Shown in pieces: positions 38,765 to 62,892 of a stretch of DNA of 64,000 nucleotides (position 1 is the first letter of the stretch; every line of letters begins with the position of its first letter). Below the pieces are notes generated by a model. The model did not search any database. It was not told the origin of the DNA and saw only the letters and a program-made list of their open reading frames with translations. A program made the position numbers and the translations under genes. Origin of the DNA: Hormiphora californensis (Eukaryota > Ctenophora > Tentaculata > Cydippida > Pleurobrachiidae); assembly GCA_020137815.1 (NCBI GenBank), contig CM035360.1, positions 3,664,578-3,728,577 on the forward strand, given 5' to 3'.

Positions 38765-39575
38765 TCTCTCTCTCTCTCTCTCTCTCTCTCCCCCCATTCA
38801 TTCTCCCTCCTGTCCTACATAATGAACGCTGAACTGAGTGAACAGCACTGTATGTAATGTGTACACCCCTTATTATGATCCTCCAGGTGCCTTCTAGTTT
38901 GTACTGTTCGCGAGGGAGAGGTGAAAGCTACCACTACTCCAGTGTGTGTAAAATACCCATACATTATACTCCCTCTCTCTCTCTATCCTTCTCTTGTGCA
39001 GTAGGGCAATCCCTTCTCAGGGACGTATAATGAGTATCACAATGGGCCCCACAGACACACACAACCTTCCACATTGTGTGTGTGTACCATTTGCTCCCCT
39101 CTTTTGTTTCTACACACAGCTGCCCAGCTCCCCTGGTAGCTGGTACCTACTACCTAGAACTCTAAAAAACCTCGCACTAATATTATATTTGGTTGGCGCT
39201 TGTCACGGACTACTTTGGGCAGTACACGCCTTGTGACATGCGGTGTCAGAGAGAGTGTTCTGGAGTCCTTCGTCTAAATTCTAATTATCCCTGACACACT
39301 CTCATTTAGTCTCTCTCTGCTAAAACATCCAGCTGTCTCTGGTGTTTCCACTAAACCCGTGTAACGTGACACCCACCTACAGGATTCTCCACCTCTATCA
39401 CCCCACTTCTTCATTTGTTGTTTGGTAGTTTGTTGCAACAATCCTACGAAGTTACCCCTCATTTTGTTACTAACCATGTTGTACCAACCACCTACCAGTA
39501 ACCGTATCATCTGTTTAGTGTTTTTGTGTGTTTCCTGCAATGAATGATGTTCACCTCCCACTCCCCCTCATCTAG
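38765..39575. other. Spacer before the CUE/Smr exons
   Basis: Contains a short CT microsatellite (38765-38791) and a second patch near 38973. No exon recognised. Confidence 0.5.
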
Positions 39576-40011
39576 GTGGATCAGATGGAACTCCATCTCC
39601 TACCATATCTGATGACATTATCACGACATCTGGAGAACATGGGGGGCAACTTACGGAGAATCAACAGACCACCCTGGAGCACATCCGACAAATTATGGGT
39701 ACATGTTGTTACCATGGTAACATGACGTCACGATACTTGCATGCTGTTACCATGGTAGCAAACTGTGAACTGTAAATATTAACAACTTGCTGTTAAATTA
39801 CTTTTACTGTATCTCAGCAGATCTTGATAATATCCGGTTTGAAGTAGGCTGGGTGTTTAAAGAGAGAAACAGGAGCTGTGCTACAATGTTTATCACTAGT
39901 TATTCAGCCCATTGCTATTCTAAGAGAGGGAGAAGATTAGAGGACCGTTTAAATAAGTCTGCCAAAGCAGGAAATCGAACCAGTAGACAACTAACAGACG
40001 ATAAAGAGGGA

Positions 40012-40082
<71 letters not shown>

Positions 40083-43000
40083 AGTGGGAGGGGTATAAAC
40101 GGTGCTATACAAAGCAAGAGGAGAGTAGTAAAGGAGACATTGGAAAATAGTTTGGTATTTGGAATGGAAATGCCTTATTGAATTCTTGTTGTCATGACGA
40201 TGAGAATCCCTTAGAAGATCTGTACTATATTATCCCCATACTCATATTGATCCTAATGGCACTGTTTGAATTGATAGAAAGGAAGGAGGACCTCATTGAC
40301 AGCCGTGTAACTTATCTCTAAGTACCCTTATTATTCCTTACTAGGCATCTGATAACATACATCTCCATATTAGGTCATAACCTGATAACATCTCCTTTTT
40401 AGGTAACAACCTCTCTGATGCCGAACTGATCCCCATCTGTGAACAATTTGAGTGGGAACAGAGTGACATTATTGAATCGATACTCCTGGAACGAGGTCTC
40501 GCAGAGGTCTCCCCGATCCCTCCCCCTGCTGAACTAGCCGAGGGGAGAAAGGGAAGGAAAAGGAGAGGAAAACTACGAAATTCATCCTCGGATAGCGGTG
40601 CTGCCGGTGTTGGGTTTGGTTCACTGACTCTTCCAAGAGAACTGGTTGAGAGAATTAATGGGATTTTTGGGGAGTTTAGAGGTAAATTATCGATAATCAT
40701 TGTTCCTTTTTCCAACTTAGGTCCGTCTTGGGTCAAGTGCCTTACAGAATATTTAGACACCATTATATATTCAATATATTCCCTCTCTGATCGCATAAAG
40801 ACGGTGGTTATTGCTTGTAAGGGGGGTCATTTCGGATAGCTTCCTAGTTATATTGCATAGTAGCTTTAGTGTTATTTCCTCCCGATATTTCTCCTGTCTC
40901 CATACTGCTGTATTCCAGATCGAATCTGTATCATGTATCATGAATGTCATGAATAAACCAACAAACTCAATCTGTTCAGGTACAGAGTCTTCACCACCCC
41001 TACAGGGAGATATGACTATAAATGTGGATTACGATTTGGCATTTTCCCTATTCTTAGCTATAAACGTAGGTAGAATGTTTCTTCTTTCGCTTTTGGTACT
41101 TCCTCATTCTACCTAACCATTTCTCTACATATTAAACTTACTCTCGTCCTATTTCTGATTTATGTATCCATGATTTGAAATGCTTTGACAGTTTATCTCC
41201 CTTCCTCTCTCCCCCCTTTCAATAAAAACACAGTACAAGCAATCCTTTCAGGGGGATGAATCTCAAGTACACAAAACGAACAACCCAGGCTCCGCGCCAG
41301 CCACGCCAAGCCGCAGAAAAGGTGAGGGGACGCGCGAGGGTGCGCTTAGTATTAAAGCACATCACTCGCGCGCCGCTAATCGTCTTCGCTTCGAGTGTGT
41401 GTTATAGATGATGAACGTGTGTTCAGGTTGCTAATCACTCTCTAGTCAGGGCTAATTGATTGCTAATCACTCTTTGATGAACAATTACTCTCCAGATGGT
41501 CCTGGTCCGAGTTTAAAGCGGCTGATGCAGGCATATCCTGGAATAGACGAAGAGTACCTTAGGTCCCTCCTTCGATCTTTCAAGTAATTATTTTTTCGTT
41601 TTTATTACAGAACATGTTGAAATGCAACTAAATCTATATAATACCAGCTATACCACACATTTATACACAATAAACCTTGTTTCACACATACCACACATAC
41701 CACACATTTAATTTAAACTAAATCTGCTTAGGATTATACTAGTCAGCTCTCACTTTAATATCCGACCTTGTTTCAGTGGTAACGTAGAGGGAGCAATGGC
41801 GGCCCTTAACGTAGCCCCAGTGAGGGTCGATCTAGCATGAAGATGATTATCTATACAGTGTGAAAGCAGAACACCGTCCCAATACACCCCCATCCTCCTA
41901 TAACATCCCTGCTGCACCCCCTCAACTGCATTATAGAGAGGAACCAGCCCTACTGGGACATCGGGCGAGGATGTACCGGGCTCAACAAGCGGAGAAGGCA
42001 AAACAAGCAGGGGAGTGGCATGGGAGAAAGAATGGGGAGGTGGCCGCTTATTATGCAACTGAGGTTGGTGTATTGTATTGCTTGTTCCCTATCTATCTGT
42101 CTCAAATTTGCTTGTTCTCTATATCATTGTCCCGATCTCCGTTCTGATTATATCTGATCTCCAGAGAACACCCCTTGAAGAAACTACTGTAAATTAAATT
42201 AATTCTGTGTGCGATACTGTTTAGCACTTCATACAATGGTCCTACTCAAGTAGCTGGCCGGTCTCCTGACTATTATAGAGTAGCATTTAATTGGTGTTGA
42301 CAGTCATCTCTAGCGACTCTAGCTAGCTAGTACAGCATTAGTTTAGCTAGAGAGAACAGCCTAGTAACCCTTGACAATTCGTTTTTTGCTCCATTTGAAT
42401 GTGTACCGCCGTCTGCCCATACTTTTGTTTTGAACAACTGTCAAAACATGTCTTCTTCAGGCGTCAAGAATGCGTCTGAAAGCCGAGGAAGCTGAGTTGT
42501 CTGAATTCGAGCAGGTCACTGTCAAAGAAAGGTACATCTGTAATGAGTTTCAGAATTGGAAGGGGAGTTTAGAATGAGGTTGAAAACCGAGGAGTTTTAT
42601 ATGGGGGGGGGGGCTGAAGTTGAAGTTTCCTACCCATTTGAGTTTTTGAAGTTTTTGAAAAAAACTTCAAAAACTTCAAAAGTATTGATAATTCATTGGT
42701 GGCGCTTTTAAAACAATTTCTGAGCTTTTTACAGGGCATAAACATGTTAAAATCAAACCGAAAATTCGACCATTTCCTGGTTTATAGGTTTTTGAAGTTT
42801 TTGAAGTTTTTGAATTTTCCTACCCTTTTTAGTTTTTGAAGTCGACTTCAAAAACTTCAGCCGCCCCCCCCCCCCCCCCCCGTTTATATTGCATTCTAAA
42901 CTCCTCAGTTTATTCGAATGAGGCTTGGATTGCTCTAGAATTGCTCTAGACTCCCAATACAGAGAATTACTATTATATGAGAGTGTGCCGATCCCTGCAT

Positions 43001-43111
43001 GAGAATGGGCAAGTCATGATCTATTTGTCATGAGTTGATAAAGTTAATATGCATTAGCACATTAACCATAACCTTACTTCTTTTCCACTCCCTTTTTTTC
43101 TTTTTTGCGCG

Positions 43112-43195
<84 letters not shown>

Positions 43196-43199
43196 GCTA

Positions 43200-43280
<81 letters not shown>

Positions 43281-44003
43281 ATTTTCTTGTCCAGGCCACT
43301 GAATAAACAACACCCCTTACACACATTTCTTTCCCGTGTTTGTTCTTCTTCCTTTTCCACAGATGCAGAGAGTGTTTGTTGCATGCTTGATTTCGTTCAC
43401 CTCCATTTTTACTTTCTCGATCATCCCATGCCCAGAGTTCTTCTCTTTTCCGTGCTCAGGCAGCAAACCCACTCGCCATTTCGGCTTTCCTCTAAAGGCG
43501 TCATTTCCTCCCTCTTATCCGTGTGATATATTTTCACTACAGGTAACCCCTCCAGACTAATCACTATAGTAACCACCCCTCCTCCAGACTGGAAGAGCTG
43601 TGTGCCAGTAACCCTACTATTGATCTCCATGGTTACACCATCCCTGAGGCTAAGAGGATGACGTTATGTGCGGTGGAGGCAGCTAAATCTCGAGGGTATT
43701 CCAGTTTAACGTTGATAACTGGGAAGGGTCTTCATAGTGCGGGGAGGTTCCCCCGACTTAAACGATCCCTGAAACCTTTCTTAACTACTCAACAGCTCAG
43801 GTTAGGGGTCCACAGTTGGGGTGGGGTTCAAAATTCAGTTTATTTGAGATATAAATAAGTTTCCAGGGCTTAAACTTTAGTGTTTAGGGGGAGTGGGGGT
43901 AAAGGAAAAGCTCAATTATTTTGTCATTGTACTGACACGTTTTTGTAATTTATTTTAAAGGTACGTAGAGCAAGAAGACGGATTTAAAGTACGCTTTAAA
44001 TAA
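39576..44003 (+). CDS. N4BP2-like protein, CUE - DUF1771 - Smr half
   Basis: Probable endonuclease/ubiquitin-linked protein of the NEDD4-binding protein 2 family. Exons: 39576-39698, 40403-40681, 40980-41065, 41234-41321, 41496-41583, 41777-41819, about 41941-42063, 42461-42531, 43588-43800, 43961-44003; phases agree throughout. Domains in order: a UBA/CUE-like helix set (LSDAELIPICEQFEWEQSD), a linker (LTLPRELVERINGIFGEF), a CUE domain (LMQAYPGIDEEYLRSLLRSF, then NGNVEGAMAALN), DUF1771 (ARMYRAQQAEKAKQAGEWHG and NGEVAAYYATE), and Smr (IDLHGYTIPEAK; TGKGLHSAGRFPRLK). The protein ends RYVEQEDGFKVRFK. The acceptor for the DUF1771 exon is uncertain: the stronger-looking AG at 41858 breaks phase, while 41940 keeps it. 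The upstream phase-1 partner exon was not found; the kinase exons at 27.6-29.5 kb are the likely N-terminal half. Confidence 0.85.
40018..40074. repeat. (GA)n microsatellite in an N4BP2-like intron
   Basis: About 28 GA units ending in a poly-G run, between the exons at 39576 and 40403. Confidence 0.95.
42564..42904. mobile_element. MITE with poly-G/poly-C inner ends, in N4BP2-like intron
   Basis: A 341-bp element bounded by GGAGTTTAGAATG and its exact complement CATTCTAAACTCC. Next to each end is a G run (left) or C run (right) of at least 11 bases. Inside, TTTTTGAAG and CTTCAAAAA motifs alternate in both orientations, making several nested hairpins. No coding capacity. Confidence 0.7.
43108..43278. 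repeat. (CT)n microsatellite in the last large N4BP2-like intron
   Basis: Three CT blocks separated by short interruptions (TATGCTAT, CCTC). Confidence 0.97.
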
Positions 44004-44216
44004 CAAACGGAATAATCCAATTATCTCATTTTTATAACAGACACTCTGAACAACTACTACAGATCAATTTCTCCTTCTAATCTCTGATAGTGAAGTAGAG
44101 TTTCTCCCTCTGATTTCGCCCTCTTTATTTCTAAACGATTGGGTTTCTCATTATTTTATGTGTTGTGTATGGGTTTTGTTGTCATTAGTTGCTGATATAA
44201 ACCATCATGTAGTTTT

Positions 44217-44345
44217 GTTGTTGTCATGACAACGCATTGTGTTGTTGTCATGACAACGCATTGTGTTGTTGTCATGACAACGCATTGTGTTGTTGTCGTG
44301 GCAACGCATTTTCAGTTCAAGTGTTACTGTGCCATGTAAATAAAG
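44217..44345 (+). promoter_or_regulatory. 3' UTR with four X-box-like palindromic repeats and AATAAA
   Basis: Four head-to-tail 24-bp units (44217-44312), each starting GTTGTTGTCATGACAACGCA. The core GTTGTCATGACAAC is a perfect 14-bp palindrome in the first three; the fourth reads GTTGTCGTGGCAAC. An AATAAA polyadenylation signal follows at 44339-44344. The units lie in the probable 3' UTR of the N4BP2-like gene. Confidence 0.7.
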
Positions 44346-44788
44346 ATTACTTTTAGACTGGGTAAAAACGTATACTTTTCTAAATTCCTCAATTCCTCCC
44401 CACCTCAACCCCCAATAATTCCCAAAATCCTACTTCCCAACGTTTTGTCTCTCTCTTCTCTGCATTTGTCTTTTGATAGATCGTTTCCCCAGCTCTTGGC
44501 CCATGAATCTCTCAGCCGCCGGTGCCCCTCACATTTCCATTGTCCCTTGTATGCGGCCTACTCTGTTCACGACTTGCTTGCCGGCTGTTTTTCAGCGTCA
44601 AATCCTCCATGCCCGGTGTAATAACCCGTTTAGTTATCAGATCGTAGTTATCTTTGTTCCTCCTTTTAACCGGTCTCGCCGACTTCAGCCCAACTGCCAC
44701 CCTCGGTCCCTTCCGAACTGGGGCATCGCCCAGGATCACCTTGGTGATATCCCGTATACCACTCTTATCCATCTCTACCTTGACACCT

Positions 44789-57189
<12,401 letters not shown>

Positions 57190-60100
57190 ATGTCCCATTT
57201 GTTGTTCAGTTTTATCCTCCTCAATGTATTATCACTGACAATACAAGGTAAGAGAGTGTGTGAGACGTGTGTGTGTGTAGCAGCCGATTTGAAGCCGTGT
57301 GAGCCATCTTTTACCAGCTGATTCAAAGCTATATTTGTTCATATAATTTGTTTAAAAAAGCAACGTTTTTGTGTGCTAGCTGTTACAAGCCGTTTGTGCT
57401 ATTTTTCAGCAACTGATCCTCCTCCACCTAAAACTGAAGCACCTAACCGAGTAGCCATTGTGCGTAATGAAGTTGCAGAGGAAGGGGTGGGAAACACAGG
57501 TATCTCGTCATTATGACGTCATATGTTATGATCACTGTCATTCATGAGGGATATACAAATATAGTCGTGATCAAAAATTCCTGACTACTTTTAGATTTTG
57601 TTTAAAAGTGTGATCGCTATATCTGTGTGCTGATTACTCCAAGTGCTAAATGTTATGCATGCTCAAGGATCAGAGAACAGTAGAAATATTCATAAAACAA
57701 TTGTTAAATTATTGTGTTCCGCAAGATCATATTCATACAACATCTCAATTTTTAAATTATTATTAATTTCCTCAAGAAATAATTTCCATCGAATGAAACT
57801 CTTATCAAGCACAGCGGTATTGATCAATAAAGTTGAATACCTCTATTCTTCCTGACTCCTGATTTTGCATAATATCTAAATCATAAATTATCTTTTAAAT
57901 CTTTCAATTTTATCGATAGATATCTACCACCTAAAATATCTCACTCAATCCCCTTCATATCAAGTTGTCAACCCCGATGATAAAATACTGATTCTACCCT
58001 GATTTCATGGTTGCTATGGTAACGACTGTTTCTACCCTGATTTCACCACCCTCTGATCAGGTAACGGCAATACAGTCGGCTACGCTATAATTCACCAACC
58101 GTGGGGAAACGACGACCAACTCAAATTCATTTGTGAGGGAGCTCGAGAAGATATGTAAGTGGGATTTAGTAGGAGCGCTTAGATCAGTTCCCGCCAAAAG
58201 TCGTGCGCCACCCCTTTTGCGCATTGTCATAGCTCCTTCATTTCAACTCCAATCAAAAAAATGACCTTCAAAAGATCTTGTCGAGATCTACAAACAACTT
58301 GAGGGTCATTTTTTGATTCGATGCAAAGCAAAGGAGTGACAGTAGCCTAAATTTCGTGTGGCGCACGACTTTTGCACGTGCATGCTCTAAGCCCTCCTAC
58401 TAATTTGAGGAGAGAAAAGTTGCCTTGCTCGACCCTGTTTGGAGCGGAACAAAACATGAGAAAATCCCAGTTTGAGTGAAACCATTTGTTACAATCTCTT
58501 CATGGACACATGAAAGAAGTTACTTCTTTTGCAACCACAAATTCTTTTGTGAAAAACCGCAAACAGTAGACCACAAACTGTGCTTCTAGAATCCTACATT
58601 TTATAAGTTGAGCTACCACATCCGATCAGTATACCGTTACAATAAAAAACGTGACCACCCCCCCTGAGTTCTGCGATTGGTATCACTAATTCAAACTGGG
58701 GCCCAATAATTTAAAGTGTGGCCAAACTGCACCAGTCCCACACGTTGTAACAGCTCGACCCCTTCTTCATGTGCAGGGAAAAGTTAAAATGGTATAGAAA
58801 CGGGGAGCTAATGCAGAGCATCACAATTGACGATGAATACTCCCCTAACATACGGGAAGTACACTATGTAAGTTGCTATGACGTCATTGTGTTACCATGG
58901 TTGCTATGGTAACCAGTCATTTTTATTGTGTTACCATGGTTGCTATGGTAACGACTCATTATTATTGTTACCATGGTTGCTATGGTAACGACTCATTATT
59001 ATTGTAACCATGGCTTTTATCGTGGTTACAACGACAACAATTGTTTATCATTTTTTACGTTGAATAGTATTTTGTACCGTATAATTACATAACTCACATG
59101 CACACTGTTATATTGCACTAGTAGTAACGTCCCCCCTACTAGAAGTAACTTCCCCCCCCCCCCCCAGTTGATGAATGACAATGATGCTACATACGAGTGT
59201 AACGGTATAAAGTTTGATTATGTGACGATCCCTGAATCGGAGGGTCCTCAGGAGGTGTCCATATGGCAAGGTTTACCCATCGTCTGCATCGACAAGGTTG
59301 TTTGTTTGTTTGTTTGTTTGTTTGTTTGTTTGTTTGTTTGTTTGTTTGTTTGTTTGTTTGTTTGTTTGTTTGTTTGTTTGTTTGTTTGTTTGTTTGTTTG
59401 TTTGTTTGTTGGTTTGTTTGTCGACAAGGATAATAGTAGGAGGGTACATGTGTGAGGGAGACCGGGGGAGGGTGTGAGGGAGGGAGGGTGTGAGGGAGAC
59501 CGGGGGAGGGTCATGGTTGTGTGATAATCACACGTCATGTCACGCACATCCTTTATGAACTGCAGAAGTATATCCCCATCCCCTGATTAAATAAACCAAA
59601 TAATGATAGTTTAGTTAAATAAGCCAATACCAATATCCAAATAAACCAATAAAACCAAATAAACCAATTAATTAATTTGTAATTTGTAACAATTTAATTA
59701 ACAATTAAAAATAAACCCAGGAGTATGCGAAGTTTAAGAGCGAACTAACTAACGAGGCCCAAGATACGAAAATAATCGCCCCCACCACCTTGGGAGATAG
59801 TGCCAAGTTCTGGCAAAGACTACAGTACAAGGTATACAGCTGTCAGAGCGAAAAAACAGCAGGCGATCTCCCCTATAATAAGGGACCGCCTGCTGTTTTT
59901 TTACGTTCAGTCGGACTCCGATTTACAGGGATGCTCCGCCCGGGGATATATAATCTTAGTCCATATTTGTCTTCTTTTCACCCCATGGTGACCCCATCCT
60001 CTCGACCAGGTTGATTCAACAATGACTATCAAGTGTAATGGGACCGAGGACTTCACATTCAAATCTGAGACAGTTCCTGTGACGAAGCTTGAGTAAGTTT

Positions 60101-61337
60101 GCTTGCTATCAGAGCATTGGCAGTTTGTTTGAGGGATTCACTTTTTGCAAATAAAAAACAACAGAAGTTTTTAAGGTCTATACACATGTTTCATGATGCC
60201 CCACGATTCACTTTTTGCTCACACCGCTCAAACTACTTTTTTGAATCGTATGTGCCTCCCTTCCCGGTGCACGAAGTGTGAGGTAGTTTCGTTGTGTCTA
60301 ACCGCATCTCACTACAGGTTCAAATCGAAAGAAGTGATTTGTACGTGTACTGACCCGGAAGCCCGTTGTACCCTACAAATCTTCTTGAAGGACAAAATGG
60401 TTGCAGAGGCAAAGGCCCAATTTGTATCCTACAAATATAAATCGGTATGTTCCGTTGTTCCCCACCTATTTAAAAATTTCCCTTATTTTTGAATTTCTAC
60501 CAACTTGCATCCTCCAAGATCAGCTTAAACCCGTCTCCCCAACCCCAGATCAACATAGCTCAAGTGAGGTGCGAGGCTAAATGCGATATTGGAGAGGAGA
60601 GCATAGTTCTCCCAGTAAAGAATATTGAAGTGAACAGGACACTATTCATTGTTGTCATCTTCATTATCGTCCTCATCATTCTGGTGAGTAACTCATTTAA
60701 TTAGTTTCGTAATTAGTTCCTAATAAGTTCAGAATTAGTCGATAATTAGTTCCTAGTATGCTCATAATTAGTTAATTAGTCCCATATTGTTAAACTCAAT
60801 CTCTCGCTTCCTCAGATTGTGATTATCATGGTGTGCTGCGTGTTGTGGCACCAGTTTGGGTTCAAAGAGAAATACGGATACCAAATTAACATGCGACTCA
60901 ACAAACAGGTTGGTTTGATTTTTGAGGTGGGTTTGGGAAGGGCTCAGTTGCACAGAAAATGGTATCTGGAACAGACCAGAAGGCAGTTTCTAATGTATGC
61001 TCATGTTGTATTCCAAATTGAATTCCTATCAACTGTCCACAGTCCACTAACACCTCCTTCCTCCTAGTTCAACGTTGGTGACAACAAGTTGAGCAGTTAC
61101 CGACTCTCTGGAGTCCAGCCGGATGGTCCCCTCGAGGAGGAGAAGGAAGGGGAGGGGGAGGAGGGTGACATCACCAAGGAGTTCATGGATGATGGTAGCA
61201 TGGAGGAGGATGAGAGTTTTACCGATCCCAACTTTGCCCGGGGTAACGGGGAGAAGGATATCGATTACGAGAGCAAGGGAGCCGAGGTGGAGGTGAAACA
61301 ACCGCGGAGTTTCCCACGAATAGGGGGGTTTTATTAG
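57190..61337 (+). CDS. Ig-like single-pass membrane protein, 11 exons, 426 aa
   Basis: Complete gene. Exons 57190-57247, 57410-57499, 58061-58154, 58777-58867, 59168-59296, 59721-59831, 60010-60092, 60318-60444, 60549-60683, 60816-60908 and 61068-61337 sum to 427 codons with matching phases. Signal peptide MSHLLFSFILLNVLSLTIQ is exon 1. A first Ig-like domain (about residues 60-160) has LKFICEG, KWYRNGEL and NDATYEC. A second Cys-rich, Ig-like region (about 210-310) has MTIKCNG, VICTCTDPEARC and VRCEAKC. The helix LFIVVIFIIVLIILIVIIMV (about 310-330) crosses the membrane; exons 9 and 10 meet inside it. The cytoplasmic tail is acidic (EEEKEGEGEEGD) and ends PRIGGFY. Likely an adhesion or recognition receptor. 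The weakest junction is the exon 5 donor (gttgtt), placed at the edge of a GTTT microsatellite. Confidence 0.87.
58167..58402. mobile_element. MITE in intron 3 of the 426-aa Ig gene
   Basis: 236 bp with inverted ends TAGTAGGAGCGCTTAGA and the complement of TAGTAGGAGGGCTTAGA. Further inward AAAAGTCGTGCGCCAC is matched inverted as GTGGCGCACGACTTTT. ATT on both sides may be a 3-bp target duplication. It begins only 12 bp after the exon 3 donor. Confidence 0.75.
58891..58989. repeat. Three X-box-like tandem repeats in intron 4
   Basis: Units of 37-39 bp each contain TTACCATGGTTGCTATGGTAAC. GTTGCTATGGTAAC lies at 58900, 58939 and 58976, and once more at 58010 in intron 2. The motif matches the RFX-type X-box consensus GTHNYYATRRNAAC. 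Confidence 0.8.
59297..59431. repeat. (GTTT)n microsatellite at the exon 5 splice donor
   Basis: About 30 tetranucleotide units start at the first intron base of exon 5 of the Ig gene. A G-rich 30-bp-class tandem repeat (GAGGGAGACCGGGGGAGGGT) follows at 59454-59512. Confidence 0.95.
59851..59940. repeat. Hairpin next to a pogo-like MITE end
   Basis: Perfect 15-bp arms AAAAAACAGCAGGCG (59851-59865) and its complement (59887-59901). At 59908, CAGTCGGACTCCGATTTACA and the following GGGATGCTC match the right terminus of the MITE at 23008-23178. Only one end is present, so it is a fragment. Confidence 0.7.
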
Positions 61338-61900
61338 GGAAGAGAGATTAGTTTAGGACTCTCTGTTGAGACTGAGATGTGGAAGAGGATGGCGGTTGTT
61401 TCTTTTAGTTCCTTTATGGTGACAGAGACTGCTGTTGACTGCTATTGCAGTGCTGTGGGTAAAATGGGAGACACTATAGGGTGACATGTAGGCGAGGGAG
61501 TATTAGAAATGTACCATGGTAATTGAAGGACAATCATGGTATTAATGGAATTAAAGCTGGCAGGAAATCAGACCAGTAAGGACACACAAACCCCTTTTTG
61601 TACATATAACATCAACGCTACAATTTCGGAGTGCTTTTTATTCATTTTAATCGTTAGACAAGAGAAAGTAGAACGTAGAAAGTGAGAGAATTTATCACAC
61701 ATAGAGATAGAGAGCTATATATTTTTTGGACGTATATCCGCCACCAAAGTTTGATGACACATTATGACATGAACACACTAAGTTTGCAGTTAGCACGATT
61801 GCAATTTTATTGTTTTGAGCCTTGTTTAAGACGATTTGCTCGGTAGATCTTGATTATTCCGAGGACCAAGTTCATGAGTGTCCTACTGCACACTGAGTTA
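61338..61900 (+). other. Probable 3' UTR of the 426-aa Ig gene and spacer
   Basis: Follows the TAG stop. No canonical AATAAA was found close by; ATTAAA occurs near 61549. No other feature seen. Confidence 0.4.
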
Positions 61901-62057
61901 TCTTATTTTTGTTTCTAACTAATTTTATTCACACCAAACCGTGTTTTTTTGCTTTGTACAAACGTAACGCGCGATGTCTTGATGTGTTATTAATCTTTGA
62001 ACTCCGCGCGCACCAATTAAATTGTTCGCGCGCGCGGAATTTTCTTTAAAATAAAAT

Positions 62058-62680
62058 AAAGTCCGATTTTTAATAAGGAACCATAAAATAATAAAGTTCA
62101 AGAGCACCCAAGAGCGTACCCGATCGAAGAGAGACCACACCTGAGAGCGCACCACACCCAAAAGAGACCACATCCAAGAGCGCACCACCTCCAGAAGACA
62201 CCACTTCAAGAGCGCACCACATCAAAGAGAGCACCACGCGCAGAAGAGACCAGCGCGGCGTTGTATTTGCGCGTGCGGTCTCTTCTGCGCGTGGTGTCCC
62301 CTGCGCGCGGTATCTTCTGGACGGGGAGCTCTCTTTGATGTGGTGCGCTCTTGGAGTGGTGTCTTTTGGAGGTGGTACGCTCTTGGATGGGGTGCGCTCT
62401 TGAACTTTATTATGGTTCCTTATAATGTGAACGGGGGGCGCGCGAAAAACTTTCCCACGCACCGTGGGAAAGTTTTTTGCGTTTTGTTTCGATCATATCT
62501 CTGGCTCCTGATAAGATAAAGACTTTATCTTGGTTGCATTGAAAAGGTCTTAAAATTATCTTTCCGATACTTCCGAGATCAAGTCTTAAGATTGTCAGGA
62601 ACAGAATTTAGCACGCGCAAATGGAATTAAGTGGAATTAAGTGCGCGCCCCCCGTTCACATTATTAAAAATCGGACTTTA
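62058..62680. mobile_element. Nested long inverted-repeat (foldback) element
   Basis: The left arm 62058-62240 (AAGTCCGATTTTTAATAAGG, then tandem AGAGCGCACCACATC-like blocks) is inverted at about 62262-62430 (GAGTGGTGTC..., CTTGAACTTTATTATGGTTC). The right arm then continues as GTGAACGGGGGGCGCGCG (62436), and at 62643-62680 GCGCGCCCCCCGTTCACATT plus ATTAAAAATCGGACTTT repeats both edges in inverse order. A separate hairpin AAAACTTTCCCACG/CGTGGGAAAGTTTT lies at about 62447-62475. No coding domain. Confidence 0.75.
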
Positions 62681-62892
62681 AAACTCAAAATCCGGCTTTT
62701 CCGGATTTCAAAAAGGAAAATTGAAAAGCGCTGTCTTATCCCGCGCTTGAAAAGCGCTGCCTTATCCCGCGGGGGCCAGCAACGTTTGCCAAATCCCGCG
62801 CTGCCTATCGGGGGACAGCAGCGTTTGCCAAGGTCTTTTTCAGATGATTTTATGATGTTCGCTTATTTTAATCAGCTGATTTGTTTTCTAGG

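Noticed and set aside
41859-41940. Extending the DUF1771 exon upstream to the AG at 41858
   Set aside because: It would need a two-base phase that the preceding exon does not give, and a 39-nt intron.
43035-43526. 163-codon frame spanning a CT microsatellite
   Set aside because: Mostly Leu-Ser repeats and located within an intron of the N4BP2-like gene.
59168-59455. 95-codon frame with VCLFVCLF repeats as the true end of exon 5
   Set aside because: The open stretch beyond 59296 is the GTTT microsatellite; splicing at 59296 keeps phase with six downstream exons and the membrane helix.
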